Positions 26,742-36,781 of a stretch of 64,000 bases of DNA are shown here, in pieces. Origin of the DNA: Caldithrix sp964598255 (lineage in GTDB: Bacteria; Calditrichota; Calditrichia; Calditrichales; Calditrichaceae); assembly GCA_964598255.1 (NCBI GenBank), contig CAZRBA010000060.1, forward strand, positions 26,523 to 90,522. Direction: 5' to 3'. Both the position numbers and the translations under genes were made by a program. How positions within the stretch are numbered: the first letter of the stretch is position 1; each line of letters begins with the position of its first letter. The notes below the pieces were generated by a model. That model saw nothing but the letters and a program-made list of their open reading frames with translations. It searched no databases and was not told the origin of the DNA.

Positions 26742-27755
26742 GTGGGCAAAAGGAAGTTTAAATTCAACAGGATGTTCGGCTTAAGTTTAAGCGACAGGCT
26801 GGACAGTACCTATTACACCATTTTTATCCTGACCGTTTTGATTTTCGCCGGGATAATTTTTCGCTTGGCCACACTTAATTATGTTCCGTTTAAACAAAAA
26901 GCCGAAAAAGAAATTACTCATCAATATAAAAAATTCATCTCACAACTTATCATTAACGAAGTAAAAAAAGTAGCCCCTAATATCAAGAGCATTCACCAGC
27001 TTGTTCTACCTCCGCCGGTTAGCATTGCGCATAGCAGGCCAACGGTTACGGTAGTACCCGAGAACGAATTAAAAGCCCAACGTCGGCAACTTGCCAATCG
27101 CATTCGAAAAGAACGTACTATTTTACAACAAAACCAACTGGCCTGCAAAACAGGTACAGGGGCAAATATTGCATCGGAACTTCCCGCCGGTTTGAAGGCC
27201 TTTTCCGATGACGACGATATGTTCGACCCGAACATTGCAGCCATAGCCGACGCGCATGAAGCGGCACAAAAAATCAAAACGCGTGTCCGTCCGGTAAATA
27301 CCGTGGTTAGTGCGCAAACAGCCCAAATAAATAATTTTGATCCCGGAGATATTACCACAGGGGACGTAAAACTGTTTAATTATGTGGTCAAGCGCAAAGG
27401 TTCCGCCTATTTGGATGTACCGGAACAATTAATTAAAGAACCGCCCGTACAAGAAGGATATCGTGATCCTACGGAAGTCGAAGAAGTAGTACGCCGTTAT
27501 GCTCCGATGATCGATTATTGTTTTCGCAAGCATACACGTTATTCACCCGATACGAAAGGGTTTATTCAGGTGGCATTTAAAGTGTCTTACGAGGGATATG
27601 TCATTCCGGAAAGCGTGCGCATTGTAAATTCATCCATAAAAAACAAACCACTGGAACAGTGCATTAAAAATTACATTAAATACTGGCGCGATTTTAAACG
27701 TCTTGATCCGTCCATGGGGATCGCGCAAATCGTACAAAAATTTGTTTTTAATTAA
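26742..27755 (+). CDS. Inner-membrane-anchored protein with TonB/AgmX-like C-terminus
   Basis: The 337-residue protein has a short cytoplasmic start, one transmembrane helix (YYTIFILTVLIFAGIIFRLA), a long extended, charged periplasmic region, and an 80-residue C-terminal domain (APMIDYCFRKHTRYSPDTKG, then FIQVAFKVSYEGYVIPESVR and CIKNYIKYWRDFKRL). This resembles the AgmX/PglI or TonB C-terminal fold used in gliding and energy transduction. I keep the GTG start at 26742; a nearby ATG in another frame stops at once. No ExbB/ExbD genes are nearby. Its stop overlaps the convergent coaE stop by 8 bp. Confidence 0.6.
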   Translation: MGKRKFKFNRMFGLSLSDRLDSTYYTIFILTVLIFAGIIFRLATLNYVPFKQKAEKEITHQYKKFISQLIINEVKKVAPNIKSIHQLVLPPPVSIAHSRPTVTVVPENELKAQRRQLANRIRKERTILQQNQLACKTGTGANIASELPAGLKAFSDDDDMFDPNIAAIADAHEAAQKIKTRVRPVNTVVSAQTAQINNFDPGDITTGDVKLFNYVVKRKGSAYLDVPEQLIKEPPVQEGYRDPTEVEEVVRRYAPMIDYCFRKHTRYSPDTKGFIQVAFKVSYEGYVIPESVRIVNSSIKNKPLEQCIKNYIKYWRDFKRLDPSMGIAQIVQKFVFN

Positions 27756-28404
27756 TTGCAACGCCCTGCTTTTCCTTTTTCGTCTGCAAACGTAGCAATT
27801 TCTCAAAAATCCGTCGCGCTTCTTTTTCCGTTTCTTCGTAACTACCGCTGTTGTCTATTACAAAATCCGCCCATTTGCGTTTTTCTTCCAGTGGGATTTG
27901 GCGATCGACACGGCTAAAAAATTCTTGTTTGCTCATGCCGTCTCTTTGGCGCACACGGCGGTAGCGTTCATCCAAAGGCGCATAAACCACCACAATAGCA
28001 TCGAACAGTTGCTCGATATTTATTTCATACACCAAAGCGGCATCGATCACAACCAACGGGTAACGTTTGGAAAAACGCGCCTCTTCCATTTCGTCCACAA
28101 TATAAGAGACCATGCGCGGATGAACAATTTGGTTAAGTTTTTGCGTGTGCAATTCGTCTTTAAAAGCCAACTCCGCCAGCCTTTTGGTATTTAACCGACC
28201 GTTGCGAAAGAATACACTGTTTCCAAAAGTACGTTGAAGCGCTCGCCGAATTTCCCGATCTTTTTGCATAATTTCTTTGGCTTTAAGGTCGGCATTAATG
28301 ACTTTGGCACCCCATTTTTCGAACATTTTGGCAACTGTTGTTTGTCCGCTGCCAATACCGCCCGTAATAGCGACCAATAAAGGATTATGATATCGTTTTC
28401 TCAT
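27748..28404 (-). CDS. coaE: Dephospho-CoA kinase with atypical P-loop
   Basis: The 218-residue protein is the right length and layout for CoaE: an N-terminal P-loop, VINAD in the substrate site, IVHPRM, VVIDAALVYE, and a DFVIDNSGSYE C-terminal motif. CoaE performs the last step of coenzyme A synthesis. The Walker A segment reads GGIGSGQTTVAK, with Gln (codon CAA, minus strand near 28345) where the catalytic Lys of GxxxxGK(S/T) is expected; the rest of the protein looks intact. It is last in the operon with the subtilisin gene (3 bp gap). Confidence 0.88.
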   Translation of the reverse strand: MRKRYHNPLLVAITGGIGSGQTTVAKMFEKWGAKVINADLKAKEIMQKDREIRRALQRTFGNSVFFRNGRLNTKRLAELAFKDELHTQKLNQIVHPRMVSYIVDEMEEARFSKRYPLVVIDAALVYEINIEQLFDAIVVVYAPLDERYRRVRQRDGMSKQEFFSRVDRQIPLEEKRKWADFVIDNSGSYEETEKEARRIFEKLLRLQTKKEKQGVAIN

Positions 28405-28407
28405 TCT

Positions 28408-31400
28408 TTACCTCACAATAACCAGTTTACCGATGCGTTCTTTCCCGTGACATTCGATTCGATAAAAATAGATACCGGAGCCTACCCGCCTGCCGTTTTG
28501 ATCACGCAAATCCCAAACCACACCGCCGTTGTCGTTTGTTTTATAAAAGGAACGCACGCGTTGCCCGTTTAACGTAAAAATTTGAATTTGGGTGTTTTGA
28601 GGTAATTTTGCAAATATTAATTGTTTGTGTTCGGGGCGTACAGGCTGCGGATAAATAACCAATTGCGTTAAATCGTTCACCGGTCTGAATAAATTCAATT
28701 GCAGCGGGCCCGTTATTTCCACCCCTTGCCGATTACGCAATCCGTTCAAAGTCAAACAGACATTACGTCCGAATCCGCCGGCCTGGGCCGTTTGTGAAAG
28801 CTGCAATTGTACCTTTTGGGCAGAAGAATCCAATAAAATCACTTTTACGACACGTCCCGAGGGGGTTAGCCGGTAATGATCGACATTTAACAAACTTTGT
28901 TTATCCATGGGCTGACTAAAATCGAGCTGCACATGACTGCGGTCGAGTATCCGAATGTGCGATACAATGGGGCCTTCCGAAAAAGACATGGGTTGTAGAG
29001 GCACCATACTAAATCGACGATCTACCGGTATGCCATTTTTGCCGAACAAATTTACCACCGAAATTTCGCTTGGGGGGTACGACGGAATATCCTGCCCAAA
29101 AACGGCTAATATGCTTTCTGTTTGGGAAAGCAAAGTAACCGAGCGTGCTTTTGCCCGCCCATTGTTCAAATAAACCGCCGGAGAGGCTTGGTTGATTATG
29201 CGCATCGGTTGGTCAAAATGCAGAATAACTTGCCGCTCGCTTTCCTGCTCTGCGCTTAACAAACGGGGAGGATAACCGGTACGGGTCGAATCGAGATTGG
29301 AAAACGCGCTTTCGGAATAAACCTGTGAAGAGTCCAAAGCGGTTACGGCGTAATAATACCAGCGGTTCATTTGCGGTAACGAATCCAAAAAGGTCAAAGC
29401 GGGTGTTTGTGCGATTATTTGCAAATTGCTTTGGGAAGTACCTCGGTAAATCAAATACGCGTCCGCTTCTTCAGTTCCCTGCCAGGATATGCGTACGCGT
29501 AGCGAATCCAAAGCTTGTGCCCGGCAATTAACAGGCGATGCGGGACGGCGGACGGATTGTTGGGTATAAGCGACAATGCCCCGTGACGTATTAAAATAAC
29601 ATTCGGGAATACTGTCCCTGTTCAAGTCGTCCACAACGACGGTATTTGAACGGCAATCGGGATTGCTCCAAACCGCCTGCCAATTTTGGCCCGTATTTCG
29701 CTTAAAAAAATAAAGATAGGGATAGGTACTAACAAATAGCCATTGTTGGTCGGCAAAACGATAGCTTTGCAGGCCGCTGGCAAAATTTTTTTTGGGAAAA
29801 TAGGGATAAAAACCGTTCAGCAATGTTTGCCGAAATGTCTTTTGCCGAGCAACCCATTGAAACGCATCTAAGCTCCAATAGCGCCGCACCCACTCCGATT
29901 CTAGATTTTGGTTTTCAGGGCTATGGCTTAAAACCAGAATCTGATCGTCGAGGGTACACAACAAATCCGTTGCATCGCTTAGGCTGGCATGGGCCGTACC
30001 CAATAGTTCAAGTCGATTATTGCCCGTACAGGAATATACGATAATGTCACCGTCGGTATCGCCAAAAATAATTTCCGGATTTCCATCACCGGTTACGTCG
30101 CGAATCAAAACAAAAGGCACTCCCAAACGATTTTCGCCTTTTGTGGGATTGGGTAACGATGCAACCAAATCGAATTCCCCGTGTCCATTCCATTCCAGAA
30201 TTTGGTACACCGAATCGCGATATCCAATAACTTCTCCCAGCCCGTCGCGGTCGACATCGCAAATTTTAGCGGCCCAAAAGGAGGAATCTTCCCATAATAT
30301 TTTTTGGGGGAAAGCGCCAGGTCTTCCGGCCAGAATACGCGCGCAAGGGCCAAAGCCAAGTAGCAAATCGTTTTGTCCGTCTCCGTTTATATCGCCAACA
30401 TCACGGGGAATAAAGGGTTTTCCGGTGGCAAAGCGGTCCACAAAGCGGCCGTTGCTAAATTCGTAAATGTGCACCGGGCCAAAGGCCTGATGATCTCCGT
30501 ATTGGCTAAGCACGATTTCTTTCAGGCCGTTTTTATTAAAATCCGTTGTAAAAGGCAACAAATAACCAGAGGGTAGCACATGCCCTACATTTTCCCATGG
30601 AGTAAATCTAAAAGACGAGGGGAAGACAATTGTTTGTTCCTGCGATACGCTTTTGAGTCCGCTGGCGTTTTGCAGAGTAAAAACAACTTTATCCGCATTG
30701 CCAATTTGATTTTTACTAATTTTAATGAAATGCTTTCGGGAAAAATCGTTGCGATCAACGGAGTAATTCGTTTTGTTGCGTTTGAATGCATCAAAAAACT
30801 CGGCATGTAAAACAGAGGGATCGTCGCTTACAATTTTAATCAGAATATTTTGTTCCGTGCCTTGATAGGCCGGAACCAATTGCACGGACAAAAATCGGGG
30901 AGCAGTGCGATCGATGGTTACCAAGCGCGTGATATCGATTTGTTGTCCGTTAAGCAATTCCATACTTAAATGCAGAAGTACGGTGGTATCGGGCAATGTG
31001 GCTAAATTTAGAACGGCCAAGGTATCGGATAAAAAAAAGTGAAAATCCGAAGATAACAACATGTGCCACTGCTGCGGATTTATGCCGATACCGTAACGAA
31101 GTTGCACGTTTTTCAAATCGGGATGGTAGGCAGTTCCGATAATAGGCAGCAAATTTCCGGCTACACTGCTTTGCGGTGGGGGAGAGTCGATGCGCAATTC
31201 GCCTTTTTTTCCGATTTTTAAGGCATTAAACACATTCACCACCCCTGAACCGATTTGGTGATTTCCGACGGTATGTCCGGAAGCACTACCTTTAATAATG
31301 GTTCGGATTTGTTCGTTGTTTAATTGCGGCCAATGCGCAAGCAATAAAGCCGCTTCCGCTGAAACTATAGGAGCGCCGAAGGAAGTTCCGTTCACCACGG

Positions 31401-32484
31401 CATAATGGTTTTGGGGAGCGGTACTTAATATTTCGCTGCCTGGGGCAAGCACATCGAGCACCGGACCGAAATTGGAAAACCCGGCCAATCTACCGTTTTG
31501 ATCGCTGGCCCCAACAGCAATGGTCTCGGAAAATCCGGCAGGGTAAAACACTTGGTTGGAACCGCTGTTTCCGGCAGCACTAATTAAAACAAGTCCTTTT
31601 TGCCACAAATAATGGAGCACATCATGAAAAAGGGTTGAAACATTCGTATCGCCAAAACTCATGTTAACGATGCGCGCTCCGTTATTTAAGGCATAAAACA
31701 AAGCGCGAATCACATCGTCTTCTTCAAGATAGCCGGAGGCGGTTCCGGCGCGTAACACCATAATTTTTACTTTGGGGGCAATACCGCTAATGCCTATGTG
31801 ATTATTGCGGACGGCGGCAATAATTCCGGCTATTTCGGTACCATGGCCTCCGCTAAACTCATCCATCGGATCGGGATCCGGGTTTAAATAATCGCCACCG
31901 TCAGCAAAATTCGGGGCGTCGGTAAAATCCCAGCCGTAAACATCATCCACATAACCGTTGTGGTCGTCATCCACCCCGGGCTTTCCATGCAATTCGGCCA
32001 GATTACGCCAGATGTTGGCCTGCAAATCCGGATGTTTGTAATCGACGCCGGTATCGATTACACCGACAATTACAGAGCTATCGCCGGAGGTAATTTGCCA
32101 GGCCTGCGGAATGCCGATTTCTGAAAGATACCATTGGCGATCGATCAGGCTATCGTTTGTAAAGGAGTGGATTTTAAAATACCCGACCGGTTCGGTTTTT
32201 TCGATTAAATTTTTTTGTTTGAGGGAATTCCAATAGGCTTTATCCTGGGCATTGCGGATTTCCATTTGCAACCAACGCCGTAAAAAAACCGGTTGCATTT
32301 TAGCCGGAATAATATTTTTAAAAAGAGATGTTGCGGGTTTTGCCAAAGCAGCGGGCAGCGTATTATTTACCAATTGCGCACGTTTTTGCAGACCGGCGGG
32401 TGTTAATTTTACAAAATAAGTTTTTGCCTGTGTTGCTTGGGGCAAAAACAGATATCCGATGATTAAAAAAAGTAAAAAACGCAT
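28408..32484 (-). CDS. Giant secreted subtilisin-like protease with T9SS-like sorting domain
   Basis: The 1358-residue protein has a signal peptide (ending ATQA), a propeptide-like segment, and an S8 catalytic domain with the triad Asp144 (VIDTGVDYKHPD), His214 (GGHGTEIAG) and Ser368 (NGTSFGAP), plus oxyanion Asn306 (AAGNSG). After residue 420 come beta-sandwich regions, a stretch of FG-GAP/VCBS-like repeats (DFNKNGLKEIVLS, DINGDGQNDLLLG, DVTGDGNPEIIFG), a fibronectin-III-like region (about 985-1070), and a T9SS-like C-terminal domain ending GKLVIVR. It is probably a surface or released protease. Its ATG shares a base with the stop of the TPR gene. Confidence 0.9.
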   Translation of the reverse strand: MRFLLFLIIGYLFLPQATQAKTYFVKLTPAGLQKRAQLVNNTLPAALAKPATSLFKNIIPAKMQPVFLRRWLQMEIRNAQDKAYWNSLKQKNLIEKTEPVGYFKIHSFTNDSLIDRQWYLSEIGIPQAWQITSGDSSVIVGVIDTGVDYKHPDLQANIWRNLAELHGKPGVDDDHNGYVDDVYGWDFTDAPNFADGGDYLNPDPDPMDEFSGGHGTEIAGIIAAVRNNHIGISGIAPKVKIMVLRAGTASGYLEEDDVIRALFYALNNGARIVNMSFGDTNVSTLFHDVLHYLWQKGLVLISAAGNSGSNQVFYPAGFSETIAVGASDQNGRLAGFSNFGPVLDVLAPGSEILSTAPQNHYAVVNGTSFGAPIVSAEAALLLAHWPQLNNEQIRTIIKGSASGHTVGNHQIGSGVVNVFNALKIGKKGELRIDSPPPQSSVAGNLLPIIGTAYHPDLKNVQLRYGIGINPQQWHMLLSSDFHFFLSDTLAVLNLATLPDTTVLLHLSMELLNGQQIDITRLVTIDRTAPRFLSVQLVPAYQGTEQNILIKIVSDDPSVLHAEFFDAFKRNKTNYSVDRNDFSRKHFIKISKNQIGNADKVVFTLQNASGLKSVSQEQTIVFPSSFRFTPWENVGHVLPSGYLLPFTTDFNKNGLKEIVLSQYGDHQAFGPVHIYEFSNGRFVDRFATGKPFIPRDVGDINGDGQNDLLLGFGPCARILAGRPGAFPQKILWEDSSFWAAKICDVDRDGLGEVIGYRDSVYQILEWNGHGEFDLVASLPNPTKGENRLGVPFVLIRDVTGDGNPEIIFGDTDGDIIVYSCTGNNRLELLGTAHASLSDATDLLCTLDDQILVLSHSPENQNLESEWVRRYWSLDAFQWVARQKTFRQTLLNGFYPYFPKKNFASGLQSYRFADQQWLFVSTYPYLYFFKRNTGQNWQAVWSNPDCRSNTVVVDDLNRDSIPECYFNTSRGIVAYTQQSVRRPASPVNCRAQALDSLRVRISWQGTEEADAYLIYRGTSQSNLQIIAQTPALTFLDSLPQMNRWYYYAVTALDSSQVYSESAFSNLDSTRTGYPPRLLSAEQESERQVILHFDQPMRIINQASPAVYLNNGRAKARSVTLLSQTESILAVFGQDIPSYPPSEISVVNLFGKNGIPVDRRFSMVPLQPMSFSEGPIVSHIRILDRSHVQLDFSQPMDKQSLLNVDHYRLTPSGRVVKVILLDSSAQKVQLQLSQTAQAGGFGRNVCLTLNGLRNRQGVEITGPLQLNLFRPVNDLTQLVIYPQPVRPEHKQLIFAKLPQNTQIQIFTLNGQRVRSFYKTNDNGGVVWDLRDQNGRRVGSGIYFYRIECHGKERIGKLVIVR

Positions 32485-33986
32485 TATTTCCCGGCGGAAA
32501 CCAACTTGTTTAGAAATTCAATCTTTTTTTGAAATCGCGCATTATCCGGTTCTTTTTTAACGAGCGCTCTAAAGACCTTAAGCGCATCTTCAAATTTGTG
32601 TTGTGCAATTAAAATTTCACCGAAAGTGGGCGTAAGCAGACTTGGATTATTTAGAATGTCGTCGATATCCACTGCTTCGTCTTCGACCGCTTTGGCCTGC
32701 TGACGATCGAATTCCAACTGTTTTACACTCGAATCTTCTTTTTTCTTTTCCGTACTTTCCTGAATACGCTTGATTACTTCATCTAATTCTTCGGATGTTT
32801 CCGATTTGGGTTCGATCATACTCTGTTCAATTTTGGCCGCATCTTGCGAGGATATGCGTTCGATATCTTCTTCAAGTGTATTGAAATCGGCAACGGGTTT
32901 TTCATCGTTTTCTTCGGGAGACGAAACCTGTTCCGGCTCTTTATCTTCTTCTTTGTCTTCCAGTTCGCTGTTCCGGCGCTCGGCAAAGATAAGAGCCGTA
33001 TCCAAGATGTGGGGTGCCTGATCTTCAAACAAGGGCTTTTCTTGCGCAGAAGGCGGTGTTTCAGATTCTTCGGTATTTTTCGGTTTATCCTGCGTGTCCG
33101 TTTTGGGAGGTTCGGTAGGCTCGTCTGTAGTAAACAAATCATTCATCCATTCGGAAAAGGCTTCGCCTTCATGTATATCCGAGCGTCCCTGATCAATTTG
33201 CTCGGCAATGGCCGAGTCTTCGCTTTCGGATTCTTGTGGCGTCGTTTCCTGTTGCGAAGGTTCTCCCATGCCGGGAGCGATTTCGGACAAATCTTCCGGG
33301 AAAAAATCCGCCTCAAAATCATCATCGATTTCCATTTCCAAATCAAAATGCGATTCCGAATCGGAGGCCAAATCTTCTTCCAGCTTAGATGCATCGAAAT
33401 CGGTAAGGGAATCGGCCGAAGAAGAATCTTCGGATTGTTCCTGAGCGATTTCATCAATTTGTTCAATGATGTTTTGGCGTTCATCCTCGGGAGTTAAGCG
33501 TGAATCGTCCAAAATTTCTTCCAGATCAAGCCCGACGGTGTCCGTAGCGGTTTCTTCTTCGGCATCCCGTACAAATTCCGGCTGAGCGTACACTTTGGGT
33601 AGTAAGTCTTCGCTTTCCAAAAATTCATGCAGTTCCTGATCGAACGGGTCGTATAAATAAGCACTGAGTAATGTGCTTTCGCCCAGTTCCTTTTCACGCA
33701 TTTTATAGTACAAATAGGCCAGACCTTTTAATGCTTTGGAGTGCCCCGGCTGAAAAAACAAAGCTTTTTTGTAGGCTTCCACTGCCTGGGAATCATTTTC
33801 GAGCATTTGATAACAACGAGCCAGTTGGACATATCCTTCGGCATAAAACGGAAAGCGCTTTACGCCTTCTTCGCACAATTCCAGCGCTTCTTCTACCTGC
33901 TCCCTTTTGATGAGCAAATCGGCCTTATGTGCAAACAGCACCGATTCGCTGCCAATGCTTAAAATAAATTCGGTAGGGCTAATCAT
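32484..33986 (-). CDS. Acidic TPR-repeat protein
   Basis: The 500-residue protein has TPRs at the N-terminus (about 15-120: LLIKREQVEEALELCEEGVK, then YVQLARCYQMLENDSQAVEA and YKKALFFQPGHSKALKGLAY) and one near the C-terminus (LIAQHKFEDALKVFRALVKK). Between them is a long Glu/Asp/Ser-rich, probably disordered region. There is no signal peptide, so it is probably cytoplasmic. It sits between lptE and the subtilisin gene in one operon (sharing one base with the latter). A scaffold role linked to envelope or secretion functions is inference. Confidence 0.75.
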   Translation of the reverse strand: MISPTEFILSIGSESVLFAHKADLLIKREQVEEALELCEEGVKRFPFYAEGYVQLARCYQMLENDSQAVEAYKKALFFQPGHSKALKGLAYLYYKMREKELGESTLLSAYLYDPFDQELHEFLESEDLLPKVYAQPEFVRDAEEETATDTVGLDLEEILDDSRLTPEDERQNIIEQIDEIAQEQSEDSSSADSLTDFDASKLEEDLASDSESHFDLEMEIDDDFEADFFPEDLSEIAPGMGEPSQQETTPQESESEDSAIAEQIDQGRSDIHEGEAFSEWMNDLFTTDEPTEPPKTDTQDKPKNTEESETPPSAQEKPLFEDQAPHILDTALIFAERRNSELEDKEEDKEPEQVSSPEENDEKPVADFNTLEEDIERISSQDAAKIEQSMIEPKSETSEELDEVIKRIQESTEKKKEDSSVKQLEFDRQQAKAVEDEAVDIDDILNNPSLLTPTFGEILIAQHKFEDALKVFRALVKKEPDNARFQKKIEFLNKLVSAGK

Positions 33987-34016
33987 TATTATTTCTCCCT
34001 TAAAAACAATTTCATA

Positions 34017-34538
34017 TTACCAAGCTGCCAATGTTGCGTTGAGAATATCTTCGGCAATAAATTTCAAAGCTTCACTAATGGCCTGCTGCCGTTCGTCCAA
34101 ACCGGCGGTTGCGCTTAGAGGTACGGCGTAATCGAAGGATTCATCGAATAGTTTTTTACCTGTTTTCAGATCTTCGCACTTTGCCTTAACTGTTACGACC
34201 AACTTATCTTCGGCAACCTGTTCGCCGGTACGCACCACGGCAGGTTTTAAGCGAATGGATTGGATGGTTCCGGACAACAGTAAATTTGCCTTGGATTCAT
34301 CGACCACTTTTAATGTATTGTCATCAATAAACATATCTCGTAGCAATTGATTTAATTCTTCGGGCACACCCGGATCGGGCGATTGATTATCAAACAAGGT
34401 AATGGCTATGGACTGAATATACGATGGCAGCGACCCTTTAAACGAATAGTATCCGCAAGCTGTTAGGGCAAACGCGGAGAAAACGGTTAAAAGTAAAATT
34501 TGGCTGCACAATATTTTTTTAATACCGTTAAAATTCAT
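34017..34538 (-). CDS. lptE: LptE-like outer-membrane lipoprotein
   Basis: The 173-residue protein has a lipoprotein signal (LTVFSAFALTAC, lipobox Cys28) followed directly by GYYSFKGSLPSYIQSIAI, the start of the LptE-like family fold (Bacteroidota LptE group). The body has alternating strands and an amphipathic helix (ELNQLLRDMFIDDNTLKVVD). It should plug and chaperone the LptD barrel in LPS export. Position after a sigma-54 activator is a known arrangement in Bacteroidota and Ignavibacteria, which strengthens the call. Confidence 0.82.
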   Translation of the reverse strand: MNFNGIKKILCSQILLLTVFSAFALTACGYYSFKGSLPSYIQSIAITLFDNQSPDPGVPEELNQLLRDMFIDDNTLKVVDESKANLLLSGTIQSIRLKPAVVRTGEQVAEDKLVVTVKAKCEDLKTGKKLFDESFDYAVPLSATAGLDERQQAISEALKFIAEDILNATLAAW

Positions 34539-34581
34539 GTTTTTTTTATTTAAATCTTTAACGTTTATTTACGTCGTCGGT

Positions 34582-35718
34582 TCAGGAGAGTCCGTATTCG
34601 TGCAATTTACGGTAAAGCGTACGTTCGCTTATTTGCAGGGCTTTGGCTGTTTTCCGACGATTTCCATTGAATTTTTTTAATGTTTCCTTAATCAATTCCC
34701 GTTCCATGGCACTAAGAGAGGTGGGCTTTACTTCCTGAGCCGTTTCGGTTTCTTGCAAGGTATTTTGTTGATTGAGAAAATTAACTTGCGTTTGAATAAG
34801 TTGAGCAAGCATTTGTTTTATTTCGGTAACATCCAGTTTTAAAGAAATTAGGGTACGGTAAATCAGTTCGCGTTCGGCTTGATCCGGCGTTTTATTCAAA
34901 GGTACCGGCAAATTTTCAGAGGGTGCAACCTTGGGTTGCAAGTTAAGGGCCTGCCTGACGTAAGAGGAATAGACGATTTCTCCTTTGTTTAAAATAATCG
35001 CGGTTTCAACAAAATTTTTTAGTTCGCGTACATTACCCGGCCAATCGTATTGCTTGAGCAACTCGATGGCTTCCGGTGCAAAGCCTTTAAAATTAATCTG
35101 ATTTTTGGCGGTAAACATTTCGCTAAATTTTTTGACCAATATGGGGATATCTTCTTTACGTTTGCGTAAGGGTGGAATGAGTAAGGTAATGGCCTTTAGG
35201 CGAAAGTACAAATCACGACGGAATTCATTGTTTTCAACGGCTTTTTCAAGATCTTTATTGGTTGCGGCAATAATACGTACATCTACCTTAATTGCCTTTG
35301 TGCCGCCGACCCGCATTATTTCGGATGTTTCCAAGACACGTAACAGTTTTACTTGTGTATTGAGCGGCATTTCACCAATTTCATCAAGAAAAATGGTACC
35401 ACCGTCTGCGGCTTCAAAATAGCCTTTCCGTTGAGCAATGGCGCCGGTAAACGAGCCTTTTTCATGGCCAAAAAGTTCTGATTCGAGAATTCCCTCGGGG
35501 ATGGCACCACAGTTTACGGAAATCAAAGGTTTGTGCCTACGCTTGCTCAATTGGTGAATGGCATTTGCCACCACTTCTTTACCGGTACCGCTTTCGCCCA
35601 TAATGAGTACCGAAAGATCCGTAGGCGCCACCATAATAATGGTCTGAAGCAATTCTTCGATTTGCGGACTTTTGCCGAAAAAACCCAATTGTTCCTGAAG
35701 TTTTTCCAAATTTTGCAT
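34582..35718 (-). CDS. Sigma-54-dependent activator, Fis family
   Basis: The 378-residue protein has an AAA+ domain almost from the N-terminus (Walker A GESGTGKE at 41-48, GSFTGA sigma-54-contact loop, Walker B GGTIFLDEIGEM) and a Fis-type helix-turn-helix (KKFNGNRRKTAKALQISERT, LYRKLHEYGL). It has no receiver or GAF domain, so activity may be set by expression or a partner protein. I prefer the ATG at 35718; an upstream in-frame start at 35772 adds 18 residues without conserved features. It is first in the operon with lptE. A Lys/Gln-rich linker lies between about residues 270 and 330. Confidence 0.92.
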   Translation of the reverse strand: MQNLEKLQEQLGFFGKSPQIEELLQTIIMVAPTDLSVLIMGESGTGKEVVANAIHQLSKRRHKPLISVNCGAIPEGILESELFGHEKGSFTGAIAQRKGYFEAADGGTIFLDEIGEMPLNTQVKLLRVLETSEIMRVGGTKAIKVDVRIIAATNKDLEKAVENNEFRRDLYFRLKAITLLIPPLRKRKEDIPILVKKFSEMFTAKNQINFKGFAPEAIELLKQYDWPGNVRELKNFVETAIILNKGEIVYSSYVRQALNLQPKVAPSENLPVPLNKTPDQAERELIYRTLISLKLDVTEIKQMLAQLIQTQVNFLNQQNTLQETETAQEVKPTSLSAMERELIKETLKKFNGNRRKTAKALQISERTLYRKLHEYGLS

Positions 35719-35932
35719 ATTACCTATTTTCCTTATCGCCAAGCCAAAAAAGACATCCTGTATTACAAACACAGCGGGTCGAATTGTTTTATTTTAAATA
35801 ATTTATTGAATTCAAAGAATTAAAGCAATGACAAACTTTATTTTTTATACGGTAAAATTTGCAACACTAACTTATTTTTTACGTAAATTCCGAACATAAA
35901 CAATAGTACGATTTGTATTCACGGAATTTTCC

Positions 35933-36781
35933 ATGATCCGATTTATTGATGTTTTTAAGTATTACGAAGATACACCGGCTTTACAGGGGCTTTCGTTCCA
36001 CATTTTCGCAGGAGAAATTTTCGGCTTGTTGGGCCCTAACGGAGCGGGTAAAACCACCACCGTACATATTTTGGCTGGTATTTTGCCTTTTGATCGTGGT
36101 GAGGTTCTGATTAAGGGAGAAAAAATCGGGCAACGTAATACGATTTTTAAATCCATTGGCATTGCGCCACAAATGTTTTCGTTGTATGAAAACCTAACCG
36201 CCTATGAGAACCTTGCTTTTTTCGGACGGTTGTATGGTTTAAAAGGCCAAGCGCTTAAACAGCGAATTAAAGAGGCCTTGCAATTTGTTCGGCTTTTACC
36301 TAAGGCATCCAAAAGTGTAAAGAGCTTTTCCGGGGGCATGAAACGGCGGCTCAATTTGGCAGCGGCGTTAATTCACAAACCGCAAATATTAATTTTAGAC
36401 GAGCCTACGGTAGGTGTTGATCCTCAATCGAGAAACGCCATTTTTGAAAACATCCGTCAGCTTAAGGCGCAGGGACATACTCTTATTTACACCACGCATT
36501 ACATGGAAGAGGCCGAACAACTTTGCGATCGGGTTGCCATTATTGATCATGGGAGATTGCTGGCTTGCGATACGGTTCTGAATTTATTGAACCGTTACGG
36601 AAACGAACGCATATTAACCGTTGAAACTACGACAGGCAAAAAAAGTTTTGTAAACCACAGTCCCGCTGAAGCCTTGGAAAGGCTTAAAAAGGAAAAACAT
36701 ATTTTGAGTTTTCGCATGGAACGGGCTACTTTAGAACACGTTTTTTTAAAGCTAACTGGTCATTCGTTAAGGGACAACTGA
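35933..36781 (+). CDS. ABC transporter ATP-binding protein (ABC-2 exporter type)
   Basis: The 282-residue ATPase has Walker A LLGPNGAGKTTTVHILAG, Q-loop IGIAPQMFSLYENLT, signature SFSGGMKRRLNLAAALI, Walker B ILILDEPTVGVDP and the H-loop IYTTHYMEEAEQL. This is the DrrA/CcmA-like class that energises ABC-2 permeases. Its stop overlaps the permease start (TGATG). The substrate is unknown. It is one candidate to energise the ATPase-less permease pair at 22704-25126, though it already has its own permease. Confidence 0.95.
   Translation: MIRFIDVFKYYEDTPALQGLSFHIFAGEIFGLLGPNGAGKTTTVHILAGILPFDRGEVLIKGEKIGQRNTIFKSIGIAPQMFSLYENLTAYENLAFFGRLYGLKGQALKQRIKEALQFVRLLPKASKSVKSFSGGMKRRLNLAAALIHKPQILILDEPTVGVDPQSRNAIFENIRQLKAQGHTLIYTTHYMEEAEQLCDRVAIIDHGRLLACDTVLNLLNRYGNERILTVETTTGKKSFVNHSPAEALERLKKEKHILSFRMERATLEHVFLKLTGHSLRDN

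Noticed and set aside
32844..33497. 217-codon plus-strand open frame across the acidic TPR gene
   Set aside because: It is the complement of Glu/Asp-rich codons, giving artificial Phe/Leu/Arg-rich sequence.
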